A stretch of DNA of 64,000 bases from Mycobacterium cookii. GTDB taxonomy: Bacteria > Actinomycetota > Actinomycetes > Mycobacteriales > Mycobacteriaceae. The position numbers and the translations under genes were made by a program. Location: the NCBI RefSeq assembly GCF_010727945.1, contig NZ_AP022569.1:3720001-3784000 (forward strand). The letters run 5' to 3'. The first letter of the stretch is position 1; every line of letters begins with the position of its first letter. Under the pieces are notes generated by a model. The model had not been told where the DNA came from, made no database searches, and saw only the letters and a list, made by a program, of their open reading frames with translations. Shown here one piece after another: positions 19,016 to 28,151 of this stretch.

Positions 19016-20992
19016 CTAGTTCCAGATCCTCACTCGCCGTTGCGGGTCCAGGTACAGCGCGTCCTTCTCGCTGACCTCGAAGGCGTCGTAGAAGCTGTCG
19101 ATGTTGCGGATGACGCCGTTGCACCGGAACTCCGGCGGCGAGTGCGGGTCGATCGCCAGCCGGCGAATCGCTTCGGCGTCACGGGATTTGGTGCGCCACA
19201 CCTGCGCCCAGCCGAAGAACACCCGCTGAACGCCGGTCAGGCCGTCGATGACGGGCGCGTCCGCGCCCTTCAGTGAGAGCTGGTACGCCAGCAGCGCGAT
19301 CGACAGGCCGCCCAGGTCGCCGATGTTCTCCCCGACGGTGAATGCACCGTTGACGTGGTGGCCGTTCTCCAGCCCGCGCGGCGTGTAGACATCGTACTGC
19401 TCGATGAGAGCCTTTGTGCGAGAACCGAACTCGGCGCGGTCGTCATCGGTCCACCAGTCGACCAGGTTGCCGTCGCCGTCGTACTTGGCGCCCTGGTCAT
19501 CGAAGCCGTGGCCGATCTCGTGGCCGATGACGGCGCCGATACCGCCGTAGTTGGCGGCGTCGTCGGCCTCGGCGTCGAAGAACGGCGGCTGCAGAATCGC
19601 GGCAGGGAACACGATCTCGTTCATGCCGGGGTTGTAATAGGCGTTGACGGTCTGCGGCGTCATGAACCACTCGTCGCGGTCGACCGGGCCGCCGAGTTTG
19701 GCCAGGTCGCGGTCGTACTCCAGCGCATAGCTGCGCCGGTAGTTGCCGTACAGGTCGTCACGGGCGATGACCAGCGACGAGTAGTCACGCCATTTCGCGG
19801 GGTAGCCGATCTTCGGGGTGAATTTGTCGAGCTTCTCCAGCGCCCGCTCGCGGGTCCGGGGCGTCATCCACTCCAGATCGGTGATGCTGACGCGGTAGGC
19901 CTCGCGCAGATTGGCCACCAACTCGTCCATCCGCGCCTTGGCGTCCGGCGGGAAATGCCGTTCGACGTAGAGTTTTCCGACAGCATCGCCCATCAGGCTC
20001 TCGACCAGCGAGACGCCACGCTTCCACCGGTCACGTAGCTGTTCGGTGCCCGACAGGGTGCGACCGTAGAACGCGAAGTTTTCGTCGACGATCTCGTCGC
20101 TGAGCAGCGACGCCCGTCCGCTGATCACCCGCCAACGCAGCCAGCGCTTCCAGTCCTCGGGGTCCTCGCTCTCCCAGAGCGCGGCGAACACGGACAGTGC
20201 GTCGGGCTGCCGGACGACAACCTCTGCTGCTTGCGCTTCCGAGGCGCCCAACCCGCGCAGCCACCCGGCCCAATCGAAACCGGTTGCCTCCAAGCGCAAT
20301 TGGTCGAATGTCCGCAGGTTGTAGGTCAGGTCGGCGTCGCGGCGCTTCACCACATCCCAGTGTGCGGCAGCGATTTTGGTCTCCAACGCGACGATGCGCG
20401 CAGCGGTGTCATCGTGGTCCCCGCCATAGACGAGCGCGAACATCCGCGCGATGTGCTTCGGGTACTCCGCGAGGATCGCCGCGTGCTGCGGGTCGCGGTA
20501 GTACGACTCGTCAGGCAATCCGAGCCCCGATTGCGACAGGTGCAGCAGATAGCGGGTGGAGTCCTTCGAATCGGTGTCGACGTAGATGCTGGTGCCACCG
20601 CCGATGCCGGTGCGCTGCAGCTCGCCGAGCCGGGCGGCCAGCTCGGTGGGCGTCTGCGTCGCGTCGATACCCGCGAGCTCGTCGAGCAGTGGGCGCACGC
20701 CCAGGGCCGCGATGGTCTCGGTGTCCATGAAGCTGGCGTAGAGGTCGCCGATGCGTTGCGGGTCGGTGCCCTCGGGGGCGTTCGACGCCGCAGCCTCGGT
20801 GATGATGTCGCGTACCTGCTCCTCGGCGCGGTCGGCAAGCAGCCGGAAAGCGCCGTCGGTGGCTCGGTCGGCCGGCATCTGATGGTCCGCCAGCCAGCGG
20901 CCGTTGACGTAGCCGAACAAGTCGTCTTGCGGGCGGGCAGCGTCGTCGACAAAGCTCAGGTCGAGGCCCGAGCGAATAGCTTCTACCGTCAC
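19016..20992 (-). CDS. zmp1: Zinc metalloprotease Zmp1 (peptidase family M13)
   Basis: 658 residues, neprilysin/PepO type. The zinc site is VIGHEIGHGFDDQG with the first His at about residue 491, and the third ligand is in ENIGDLGGL (about 550-558). The C-terminal CxVW-like end of mammalian members is replaced by RVRIWN. No signal peptide is visible, as for M. tuberculosis Zmp1, which is nevertheless found outside cells. It cleaves small peptides and in M. tuberculosis is linked to inflammasome interference. Its stop lies 4 bases from the convergent transpeptidase gene. Confidence 0.95.
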   Translation of the reverse strand: MTVEAIRSGLDLSFVDDAARPQDDLFGYVNGRWLADHQMPADRATDGAFRLLADRAEEQVRDIITEAAASNAPEGTDPQRIGDLYASFMDTETIAALGVRPLLDELAGIDATQTPTELAARLGELQRTGIGGGTSIYVDTDSKDSTRYLLHLSQSGLGLPDESYYRDPQHAAILAEYPKHIARMFALVYGGDHDDTAARIVALETKIAAAHWDVVKRRDADLTYNLRTFDQLRLEATGFDWAGWLRGLGASEAQAAEVVVRQPDALSVFAALWESEDPEDWKRWLRWRVISGRASLLSDEIVDENFAFYGRTLSGTEQLRDRWKRGVSLVESLMGDAVGKLYVERHFPPDAKARMDELVANLREAYRVSITDLEWMTPRTRERALEKLDKFTPKIGYPAKWRDYSSLVIARDDLYGNYRRSYALEYDRDLAKLGGPVDRDEWFMTPQTVNAYYNPGMNEIVFPAAILQPPFFDAEADDAANYGGIGAVIGHEIGHGFDDQGAKYDGDGNLVDWWTDDDRAEFGSRTKALIEQYDVYTPRGLENGHHVNGAFTVGENIGDLGGLSIALLAYQLSLKGADAPVIDGLTGVQRVFFGWAQVWRTKSRDAEAIRRLAIDPHSPPEFRCNGVIRNIDSFYDAFEVSEKDALYLDPQRRVRIWN

Positions 20993-21035
20993 GCCACCAT
21001 TGTTACCAGGCCAGCACTGCTGCTTAGGTAATCAC

Positions 21036-21983
21036 GTGAACCTTGCCGACTGTCCGGTCTTTCCCGCCGAGGCGGGAACTGCCCTGAGCACGGACCGCGG
21101 CCTGGGTTGGCGCCTGGCACGACAGGCCGGCCCGGTGTTGCGGCATCCAGCGACACAAGGGATGTTCGCAAACTGGGTGTTCGTGGTCGGGCGCGACGAG
21201 GTGCTGGCGCATCTAGACGACGCGAGCTTGGATAGCGCTCGCGCGCTTCCCGAGAGCGATCTCGAGGCTCACCGGGAGCTGTTCGCCCCGAAAGCAGCCC
21301 ATGACGTCGCGGCGGAGTTCCGTCCGACCGCCGTCGCGCTGATCGATCGTTTCGTCGCTGCCGGCGGCGGTGACGCGGTGGCCGATGTGACCGCGCCGAT
21401 GGCCGACGCCCTGTTCGATTGCGTGGCGCGCCTGCAACTACTGCCTGTCGAGCACCTCAATGGGCGGTCCGGCCATGTCTTCTTGGAGGCGTGCCGCAAC
21501 TTGTTCAAACACGCCGGCTGGCACGTACTCGAGTTGGCCCGCAACCCCGAATTGTGCGACGTGCTTCGAAGTCAGCCTGAGCTCATGCGTGAATTTATTG
21601 AAGAGCTCCTACGGTTGGAGCCGATGGTGCCGAGTTGCCAGCGATTCACCACCCAGCCAACGACCGTCGGTGGGGTAGAGCTGCCGGCCGACATGGTGCT
21701 GAACTTGTGTATCGGTGCGGTGCAGCGAGACGGCAGCGACCCCATGTCCAGTGATGATCTTGTGATTGGCGTCAGGGCGCACCGGCATTGGACGTTGGGT
21801 AAAGGGTCGATGCGTTGCCGGGGCGGCCACATCGTCCGGCAGGTGTTGCACGTACTGGTCGAGGAGTGGCTCGACCGGGCCGGGCAGCTCGGGGTGGCTC
21901 CCGGTTTCCGGGCGGCAACCGCGTACCCGGCGACGCAGAGCGTGCTGTGGCTGCCGGAGTTGCCGCTGACGACGTGGGCTTAG
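21036..21983 (+). CDS. Shortened cytochrome P450-like protein
   Basis: About 315 residues from the GTG at 21036. Late P450 elements are recognisable. The K-helix ExxR appears in EELLRLEP, followed by the beta-strand segment VGGVELPADMVL and a heme-loop-like WTLGKGSMRCRGGHIVRQ with the cysteine retained. The usual FGxGxHxC His is a Met-Arg pair here. The I-helix AGxxT motif is absent (FKHAGWHVLELARNPEL), and about 70 residues of the F/G/I-helix region are missing compared with ordinary 400-residue P450s. It may be a P450-derived protein without oxygenase activity or a decaying gene. The frame is intact. No redox partner is nearby. Confidence 0.75.
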   Translation: MNLADCPVFPAEAGTALSTDRGLGWRLARQAGPVLRHPATQGMFANWVFVVGRDEVLAHLDDASLDSARALPESDLEAHRELFAPKAAHDVAAEFRPTAVALIDRFVAAGGGDAVADVTAPMADALFDCVARLQLLPVEHLNGRSGHVFLEACRNLFKHAGWHVLELARNPELCDVLRSQPELMREFIEELLRLEPMVPSCQRFTTQPTTVGGVELPADMVLNLCIGAVQRDGSDPMSSDDLVIGVRAHRHWTLGKGSMRCRGGHIVRQVLHVLVEEWLDRAGQLGVAPGFRAATAYPATQSVLWLPELPLTTWA

Positions 21984-21989
21984 TACCGG

Positions 21990-22089
21990 TCCGCATCGCC
22001 CTTCGGGCTCTGCATCGTCGCCCGGCTAGGTCCGACGGCCGGGCTCCTCCGCATCGCCCTTCGGGCTCTGCATCGTCGCCCGGCTAGGC
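21990..22089. repeat. 58-bp tandem repeat, about 1.7 copies
   Basis: CCGCATCGCCCTTCGGGCTC and the bases after it recur at 21991 and 22049, period 58. Each copy ends TGCATCGTCGCCCGGCTAGG. The GCCC-TTC-GGGC core can form a hairpin. It fills the space between the P450-like gene stop and the omamA start 9 bases after it, so it lies in the omamA leader. Confidence 0.9.
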
Positions 22090-22097
22090 TCACGCCC

Positions 22098-22730
22098 ATG
22101 CCCGACGACGAGCAAGCCGAGCAGACCACGGCCGAGGAGCCGAAGCCCCAAGAGCCCGACGAACCCGAGGAAGCCGACGGCCCGGCCATCACGTCTTACG
22201 GCATCGCCTCGGCCGTGCTGGGAGTGCTGTCGGTGGCCGCGATAGTGCTGGGCTGGTTCATCTGGTCGGCGCACCGCACCGACGTCGACGAGCGTGGCTA
22301 TGAAACTCGGGCGATGCAGGCCGCTGCCGACTGGACCGGCGTGCTGATCAACATGAACACCGACAATGTCCAGGCCAGCTTGCAGAAGCTGCACGACGGG
22401 ACGGTCGGCGAACTCAACGCCGATTTCGACTCCGCGATCCAGCCCTACCAACAGGTCGTCCAGCGGCTGCAGTCCCGCAGCCGGGGCGAGGTGGAAGCGG
22501 TGGCGTTCGAGACGGTGCACCATGATCTGGACGCCCAGCCCGGTCGGCCCGCGCCGGCGGAGCAGTTGCCGACCTCCATCGCCCGTCGCACCGACACGGT
22601 CATGGTGGTGGCCACGTCGGTCAGCGAGAACGCCGGCGGCAAGCCGCAGACCGTGCACTGGAACTTGCGGCTCGGGATCTCCGACGTCGATGGCAAGTTG
22701 ATGATCTCGCGGCTGGAGTCGATCCGATGA
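22098..22730 (+). CDS. omamA: Orphaned Mce-associated membrane protein OmamA
   Basis: 210 residues. The N-terminus (1-35) is very acidic and Pro-rich. One membrane helix (about 38-62) and an extracytoplasmic Mam domain (about 65-210) ending KLMISRLESI follow. The position before a second Mam-like gene and mmpL11 equals Rv0199 (OmamA), which in M. tuberculosis stabilises the shared ATPase MceG and is needed for Mce1 and Mce4 import. It overlaps the next gene by ATGA. Confidence 0.9.
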   Translation: MPDDEQAEQTTAEEPKPQEPDEPEEADGPAITSYGIASAVLGVLSVAAIVLGWFIWSAHRTDVDERGYETRAMQAAADWTGVLINMNTDNVQASLQKLHDGTVGELNADFDSAIQPYQQVVQRLQSRSRGEVEAVAFETVHHDLDAQPGRPAPAEQLPTSIARRTDTVMVVATSVSENAGGKPQTVHWNLRLGISDVDGKLMISRLESIR

Positions 22731-23416
22731 GGAACGCCTGGCGCGTGTTTGCTTTCGACGTCGCGGCGCCCCTGGCCGCGATCGCCGCGCTGCTGGCGAT
22801 CGGTTACGTGCTGGCATGGCCGCTGTGGTGGGTGTCGCTGTGTTCGGTGCTGATCCTGTTGATCGTCGAAGGCGTGGCGGTGAATGTCTGGCTGCTGCGC
22901 CGTGATTCGGTGACGGTCGGCACCGACGATGACGCGCCCGCGCTCCGGTTGGCGGTGGTCGCGCTGTGCACGGTCGCAGTGGTCGCCGCGGTGCTGACCG
23001 GCTACACGCACTGGGCGAGGCCCGACCACGACCTGAAAGTCGACTCGGCGGAGGTGGTTCGGATCGCGGTCGGCATGGCCGAGGCGACGGCGACCTTCTC
23101 GCCGCAGGAGCCGATGGCGGCCATCGATAAGGCCGCCGCCATGATGGTGCCCGAACAGGCGACCACGTTCAGGGATCAATTCGGCAAGGCCACAAACGAT
23201 TTGTCGCATCGCAACGTCACCGCCACCGCCTCGACGATGGAGGCCGGCCTCGAGGCGATCGGGCCCGCGGCGGCCAGCGTCGCGGTCGTCATGCGGGCTA
23301 CCCAGAACGAACCGGGTCAGCCGACCGACAACGCAGTGCTGGCGCTGCGCGTGACGTTGACCAAGCAGGGCGGTCACTGGCTGGTTCTCGGGGTCGGGCC
23401 GCTCAACCCACGCTGA
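22727..23416 (+). CDS. omamB: Orphaned Mce-associated membrane protein OmamB
   Basis: 229 residues. Two or three membrane helices lie in the first 100 residues (about 8-28, 30-50 and 72-95), followed by an extracytoplasmic Mam-type domain (about 100-229). This two-part build and the ATGA coupling to OmamA match Rv0200. It likely acts with OmamA on Mce transporters encoded elsewhere, including the mce1 operon at the start of this window. Its stop abuts the convergent CoA-binding gene with no intergenic space. Confidence 0.87.
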   Translation: MRNAWRVFAFDVAAPLAAIAALLAIGYVLAWPLWWVSLCSVLILLIVEGVAVNVWLLRRDSVTVGTDDDAPALRLAVVALCTVAVVAAVLTGYTHWARPDHDLKVDSAEVVRIAVGMAEATATFSPQEPMAAIDKAAAMMVPEQATTFRDQFGKATNDLSHRNVTATASTMEAGLEAIGPAAASVAVVMRATQNEPGQPTDNAVLALRVTLTKQGGHWLVLGVGPLNPR

Positions 23417-23836
23417 TCAACGCAGCCGGGCGTGCTCGACCATCAGGCAGCGGTCCATCACCACCTGCAGACCGGCCGCGTCGGCGTCGCGGCCGACCTG
23501 CTCATGCCACAAGCCTTCCTGCAGCCACAGGGTTTTCGGACGCTGCTCCAGGGCGAGCGTGTCGGCCAGCACCGACGGCAGCTCGTCGAACCGGCGGAAC
23601 ACGTCGACCAGATCCGGCGTCACCAGCAGGTCGGCCAACCGTGGATATACTGGCGCGCCGTCGATCTCGGTGATCGTCGGGTTGACCGGAAACACCTGAT
23701 ATTGGCCGGTCGACAGCAGGTAGGAGTAGATCTCGTGGCTGGGCCGGGCCGGGTTCTGCGACGCCCCGACGACCGCGATGGTTCGAGTCTCGCCCAGGAT
23801 TCGGCGCAGCGTCAGATCGTCGGGCCGACCGAGCAT
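23417..23836 (-). CDS. CoA-binding domain protein (YccU-like)
   Basis: 139 residues, a single Rossmann-type CoA-binding domain. The nucleotide-binding start TIAVVGASQNPARPSHE (about 18-34), the strand VFPVNPTITEIDG (about 48-60) and WLQEGLWHE (about 104-112) are family features. Such proteins resemble the alpha subunit of succinyl-CoA synthetase but are not enzymes by themselves. The start overlaps the stop of the gene upstream on the same strand (TGATG), so it belongs to the mmpL11 operon. Confidence 0.9.
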   Translation of the reverse strand: MLGRPDDLTLRRILGETRTIAVVGASQNPARPSHEIYSYLLSTGQYQVFPVNPTITEIDGAPVYPRLADLLVTPDLVDVFRRFDELPSVLADTLALEQRPKTLWLQEGLWHEQVGRDADAAGLQVVMDRCLMVEHARLR

Positions 23837-24372
23837 CAGTGGCCGCGAGGCGGCCGCTGCGGAGCACGCTGCTCCTGCGGCGGTGGCGGCTGATGAGACC
23901 GGGCCTTGGCGAAGCGGTCGGACAGCCGGCGCATGCGGATCATCAACGACGCCGACGGGCTCGTGGTGGCGTTGAGGTAATCGCTCAACTCGTCTGCGGG
24001 CACGCCGATCCGAGAGGCGAACTCGGGCAACTTGAGGCCTGATCGTTCGATCAGCACCTGTACGTGGCGGGCCACTTCGGTGCGTTCGTTGGCCTCGAGG
24101 TGGGCTCGGGCCCGGTCCAGAACCTCAGCCAGGGCCTTGGAGATGCCGTAGGGCCGCGAGGTTTCCAGCACCTCCTCGACCTGACGGGCAGTGCGCCCGA
24201 ACGGGTCGCGTTTGATCGCGACGGCGATCTGCTTCCAAGTGGCGATGTCGCCGCCCTCCAGCGCCGAACGAATCGCCGAGGTCGGCCAGAACTCGACCGG
24301 ACGGTCGCCGTTGCGAGCACGGGCGGCCGGCCGGTGCGGCGCCCCATGGCGTCGGTCCGCTGCCAACGTCAC
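23836..24372 (-). CDS. Hypothetical protein, DNA-binding-like (Rv0201c-like)
   Basis: 178 residues from the GTG at 24372, which overlaps the mmpL11 stop as GTGA. The middle (about 30-105) is helical and resembles RDPFGRTARQVEEVLE-type HTH-associated segments. The region LKLPEFASRIGVPADELSDYLNATTSPSASLMIRMRRL (about 118-155) reads as a Cro/XRE-like helix-turn-helix. The Pro/Gln/Arg tail is disordered. This suggests a DNA-binding regulator, but I cannot name a target. Coupling to mmpL11 is conserved in position with Rv0201c-Rv0202c. Confidence 0.75.
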   Translation of the reverse strand: MTLAADRRHGAPHRPAARARNGDRPVEFWPTSAIRSALEGGDIATWKQIAVAIKRDPFGRTARQVEEVLETSRPYGISKALAEVLDRARAHLEANERTEVARHVQVLIERSGLKLPEFASRIGVPADELSDYLNATTSPSASLMIRMRRLSDRFAKARSHQPPPPQEQRAPQRPPRGH

Positions 24373-27362
24373 CTCGCCTCCTCCAGCATCGCCACGGCCA
24401 CGGACAGGCATCGTTGCCTGACCGTTTCCCAGTCTGCCTTTGTATCGGACTCGGGCCAACCATCGTTATCAACATCCGACGGATACGGGTCGGCGAGTCG
24501 GCGGACCAACTGGCTCGCGATCCACTGCTGCCTGGGTGTTCGACAACAGTAATACCTGTCCATGCTGGCCAGCACGACTGCTGCGGTCTCGGCTTCCATC
24601 GTGTCGACGAGCTCGGCGAAATCCGCGTAGTCGCGGCTGCTGTTGCGGCTCATGATCAGGTAGCCCTTGAGTCGCAGCGTCTCGGCGCCGGTCGGGATCT
24701 GCAGCCGGTCACCGGTGGCCAACTGGACGTGGGTGGTTTCCATCGGGCTGCAGCGTTCGAACTCCGGCTGCTCGATCCGGGCTTCGGTCTCCAATGCATC
24801 CAGTGCGACCGACAGCCGGCCACGCCACAACGTGACCGGGTGCACCGGCCGCACCGCACGCGGAGCGGCACGTTCCGGGCTACCGCCGTTGCGGTGCGAC
24901 CGCCCGCCGACCAACTTCTTGGCCCCCGAATGGCCGTTAGTCCCGGTCGGCGCGCCGATCACCGCCAACTGCCGGGTGGTCGAACTGGCGACATACTCGC
25001 TGCCCTTGATCCGTGTCCCCGGACCCCGGCTCCGGCTGCATCCGGTGAAGGCCAGTGGGTCGGCCACGGTGATCGCGTCGGGCGCCAAATCCTTGAGCCG
25101 CGCCGCCGACTTGAGCACGATCCTCAGGTCGGCGCCGGACACCGCGGGTGCCGAGATGTCGTCGGGAATCATCAAGATGTCGCCGAGATCCACTGCAGGC
25201 AAAGGCTTTTCGAAGTCCACCGACGGCAGGATGCGTTCCAGCCAGGCGGGTAGCCACCAGTTCCACTCGGCGAACATCGCCATCAGCGCCGGCACCATCA
25301 CCAGACGCACCACGGTGGCGTCCACTGCGATCGCGACCGCGCACGCCACCCCGATCTCGGCCACCAGCGGCATGCCGGCGAACGCAAAGCCGATGAACAC
25401 CGCGATCATGATCAACGCGGCACTGGTGATCGTGCGGGCGCTGGTGCTCACGCCGTACGCCACCGCGTCGTGGGTGTTGCCCGATTGCAGGAACCGTTCC
25501 CGGATGCGGGTCAGCAAGAAGATCTCGTAGTCCATCGACAAGCCGAAAGTCATGGCCAGCACCAGCGGCGGGACGGTGCTGTCGATAGAGCTGATCTGGC
25601 CGAAGCCGAGCTTTTCCAGCCAGCCCCACTGGAAGACCATGACCAGGCTGCCGTAGGCCGCCGCCACCGACAACACCGTCATCAGCACGCCCTTGAAGGC
25701 CAGGAACACCGACTGGATCGACAGCAGCAGCATGACGAAGGCGATCAGGGCGACGAAGACCAGCACCCACGGCTCAGTTCTGGACACCTGGTCGTCGAAG
25801 TCTTTGATCAGCGCGGTCGGTCCACCGACGGCGACCTGCGCCGACGCGCCGCCGGCCTGCGGGAGGTGGCCCCGCAGCCAAGCGATGGTCCGACGGGCGC
25901 CGAGGTCCTCGGGGTCGACCGACAGCACCCCGGAGAGCACAGCGCTGCTGTTGTTGTCGGCGAACGTCGACGGGGCCACCGAGATGATGTTGGGGGCCTG
26001 GCCCATCTCGTGCCGGATCGCGTCGAGCGTCGGGGTGTGCGACGGCGAGGACGCGTCGCCGTCGGGGAAGGTGACCATCACCTGCACCGGGCCCAGGGCA
26101 CCCGGGCCCAGCGCCTCGGCCGCCGCCGACACTCCGGCGCGGATCTCGTGTGATGAGTTGAACTGGCGGAGCAGGCTATTGCCCATCACCATCGACAGCG
26201 CCGGACCCGCCATCACGAGCAGCACGGTCGCCGCCGCCGCCGCCGATGCCCAGGGACGGCGCATCACCCAACCGATCCACTGGCTCCAGAACCGCGACTG
26301 GGTGGTTTCGGGTCGCCGCGACCAGTGCAGCGCCGCCGACCGCTTGGCGGCGGACCGACCGAACGTCGCCAGCACCGCCGGCGTCATCGTCGTCGACGTC
26401 AGCATCGCCACCGCGACCGCGAGAATCGCCCCGGTGGCCATCGACGTCAACGCGGGGGTGTTGATCAGGTAGATACCGGTCAGCGACGCGACGACGGTCA
26501 TCCCGGACAGCGCCACCGCCAGACCCGATGTGGCCATCGCCGCGTCCACCGCCTCTTGCGGCTGGCGCCCGGCCCGCAGTTCCTCGCGGTAACGCATCAA
26601 GATGAATAGCGAATAGTCCACCGCCAGCGCGATACCGAACATCGACACCGTCGAGGTGACGAAGACCGACATCGTGGTGTAGGCCGACAGCAGGTAGACC
26701 AGCCCCATCGTGATGGCGACCGTGCAGATGCCCAGCGCCAGCGGAATCGCGGCGGCGGCAAGCGATCCGAACACCGCCAGCAACACGATCAGGATGATCG
26801 GAAAGTTCCACTGCTCGGCCTTGGCGATGTCGTGCTTGGTGTTGGCCGCCGCCGCCGTGCTGAGTGCGCCCTGGCCGATGACGTACAGCCGGACTCGGCC
26901 GTCCGCCATCTGTCCCGGCCGGGTGCCCTGCACGCCGACCTTGGCCCGCAGCTTCTTGGCGGCATCGCTGGCGCTGGCGTTGTTGGTGGAGTCCAGCCGC
27001 AGCGACACCACGTAGGGCCGGTCGGGCTGCGGCGACGGCTGAGCGGGGTTGTTCACCACCGCCACATCGGGAACCTGCTTGGCGACCTGCTGCAGGAAGT
27101 TGGCCGCGGAGTTCATGTCTTGATAGCCGGCGTCCGCGCGCGGCGCGGCCACCAGCGCCAACGGCGACGTGCCCTGGTCGGGGTAGTGGGCTTCCAGGTC
27201 GTCGTGGACGTGCAGCGACTGGGATCCGGGCACGTCGAAACCGCCACCGGTGAGGTGACCCGACTGGGTCACCACCAGGTAGACGGCGGCAATCATCGCC
27301 AGCAACCAACCCGTGAAGACCAGCCAGCGGAACCTGCGCAGGTTGCTGCTTAGGCGCATCAT
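24369..27362 (-). CDS. mmpL11: RND-type lipid transporter MmpL11
   Basis: 997 residues. Twelve helices in the MmpL plan: helix 1 (about 12-32), a first periplasmic domain (35-180), helices 2-6 (about 185-330), helix 7 (about 370), a second periplasmic domain, helices 8-12 (about 545-720), and a long cytoplasmic C-terminal part (about 730-997). The conserved Asp-Tyr proton-relay pairs are in ALAVDYSLFILMR and GLSMDYEIFLLTR. In M. tuberculosis MmpL11 exports monomeromycolyl diacylglycerol and mycolate wax esters and is linked to heme acquisition. The linked heme-binding gene is divergent at 27636. Confidence 0.95.
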   Translation of the reverse strand: MMRLSSNLRRFRWLVFTGWLLAMIAAVYLVVTQSGHLTGGGFDVPGSQSLHVHDDLEAHYPDQGTSPLALVAAPRADAGYQDMNSAANFLQQVAKQVPDVAVVNNPAQPSPQPDRPYVVSLRLDSTNNASASDAAKKLRAKVGVQGTRPGQMADGRVRLYVIGQGALSTAAAANTKHDIAKAEQWNFPIILIVLLAVFGSLAAAAIPLALGICTVAITMGLVYLLSAYTTMSVFVTSTVSMFGIALAVDYSLFILMRYREELRAGRQPQEAVDAAMATSGLAVALSGMTVVASLTGIYLINTPALTSMATGAILAVAVAMLTSTTMTPAVLATFGRSAAKRSAALHWSRRPETTQSRFWSQWIGWVMRRPWASAAAAATVLLVMAGPALSMVMGNSLLRQFNSSHEIRAGVSAAAEALGPGALGPVQVMVTFPDGDASSPSHTPTLDAIRHEMGQAPNIISVAPSTFADNNSSAVLSGVLSVDPEDLGARRTIAWLRGHLPQAGGASAQVAVGGPTALIKDFDDQVSRTEPWVLVFVALIAFVMLLLSIQSVFLAFKGVLMTVLSVAAAYGSLVMVFQWGWLEKLGFGQISSIDSTVPPLVLAMTFGLSMDYEIFLLTRIRERFLQSGNTHDAVAYGVSTSARTITSAALIMIAVFIGFAFAGMPLVAEIGVACAVAIAVDATVVRLVMVPALMAMFAEWNWWLPAWLERILPSVDFEKPLPAVDLGDILMIPDDISAPAVSGADLRIVLKSAARLKDLAPDAITVADPLAFTGCSRSRGPGTRIKGSEYVASSTTRQLAVIGAPTGTNGHSGAKKLVGGRSHRNGGSPERAAPRAVRPVHPVTLWRGRLSVALDALETEARIEQPEFERCSPMETTHVQLATGDRLQIPTGAETLRLKGYLIMSRNSSRDYADFAELVDTMEAETAAVVLASMDRYYCCRTPRQQWIASQLVRRLADPYPSDVDNDGWPESDTKADWETVRQRCLSVAVAMLEEAR

Positions 27363-27635
27363 GAAGTGCTGGATTTCGATCTCCCCGCATTAGGTTGGGT
27401 GCAGGCCAGCCTACCCGAGCGAGCTATCTGGCAACGTCGCTTATGAGTCGCTGAGCTGCAACGACTCCACAACGACGCCGATTCCCGGGCGGTGTGACCA
27501 GTTTCCCTTCGGCTGGGTTGGCGGCGGCGCCGGATTCGATGGCAGGATGACGATCGGGCTGACACCGGCGCCGGCCGGTCCGCCACCAGCCGTCTGCGAG
27601 ACGAACCGCTGCTCGCAAGCCACAAGGAGCGATCT

Positions 27636-28151
27636 ATGACGTCCCTGACTGGGAGCAATGTGACGTTGCGCCGTCGGCTGCTCGGAGCGCTGACCGCGAC
27701 AGGTCTCGGCGGTTCCGCGGCGGTGGTGCTGCTGTCCGCGCCGACTGCGGTGAGCGCGACCGACCCCTGTGCGGCCAGCGAAATGGCCAGGACGATCAGC
27801 AACGTCGCGCGGTCCGCGGGCGACTACCTCGACGGGCACCCGGAGACCAACCAGGCGATGACAACAGTGTTGCAGGAGCCCGCGGGCACCAATTCGGTCA
27901 ATTCGCTGAAGAGCTACTTCGACACGAACCCGAAGGCGGCCAGCGACATGCAGACCATCGCGCTGCCGTTGGCGGGCCTGTCCAGCCGATGCAAGATGCC
28001 GATCAGCCTGCCTCAGGTGCTCGGCTTCATGCAGAACGCGCAGGGAGCGATCCCGGGTGGACTGCCCGGTGGTGCAGCGCAGGCCGTCTCCGGCGCGCAG
28101 AACGCGGTGCCCGGTGCCACGGCGCTGCCGGGAATCAGCGCATTCAAGTAG
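27636..28151 (+). CDS. Secreted heme-binding protein (Rv0203-like hemophore)
   Basis: 171 residues. AAGGAG lies upstream of the ATG. The signal peptide (1-41) ends with an AVSA motif. The mature part starts TDPCAASEMARTISNVARSAG and has a helical domain of the mycobacterial haem-binding type with two Cys (near 45 and 118) that likely pair. The C-terminal 30 residues are Gly/Ala/Pro-rich. Rv0203 binds heme outside the cell and passes it to the periplasmic domains of MmpL3 and MmpL11; both genes flank it here as in M. tuberculosis. Its end overlaps the convergent next gene by 8 bases. Confidence 0.88.
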   Translation: MTSLTGSNVTLRRRLLGALTATGLGGSAAVVLLSAPTAVSATDPCAASEMARTISNVARSAGDYLDGHPETNQAMTTVLQEPAGTNSVNSLKSYFDTNPKAASDMQTIALPLAGLSSRCKMPISLPQVLGFMQNAQGAIPGGLPGGAAQAVSGAQNAVPGATALPGISAFK

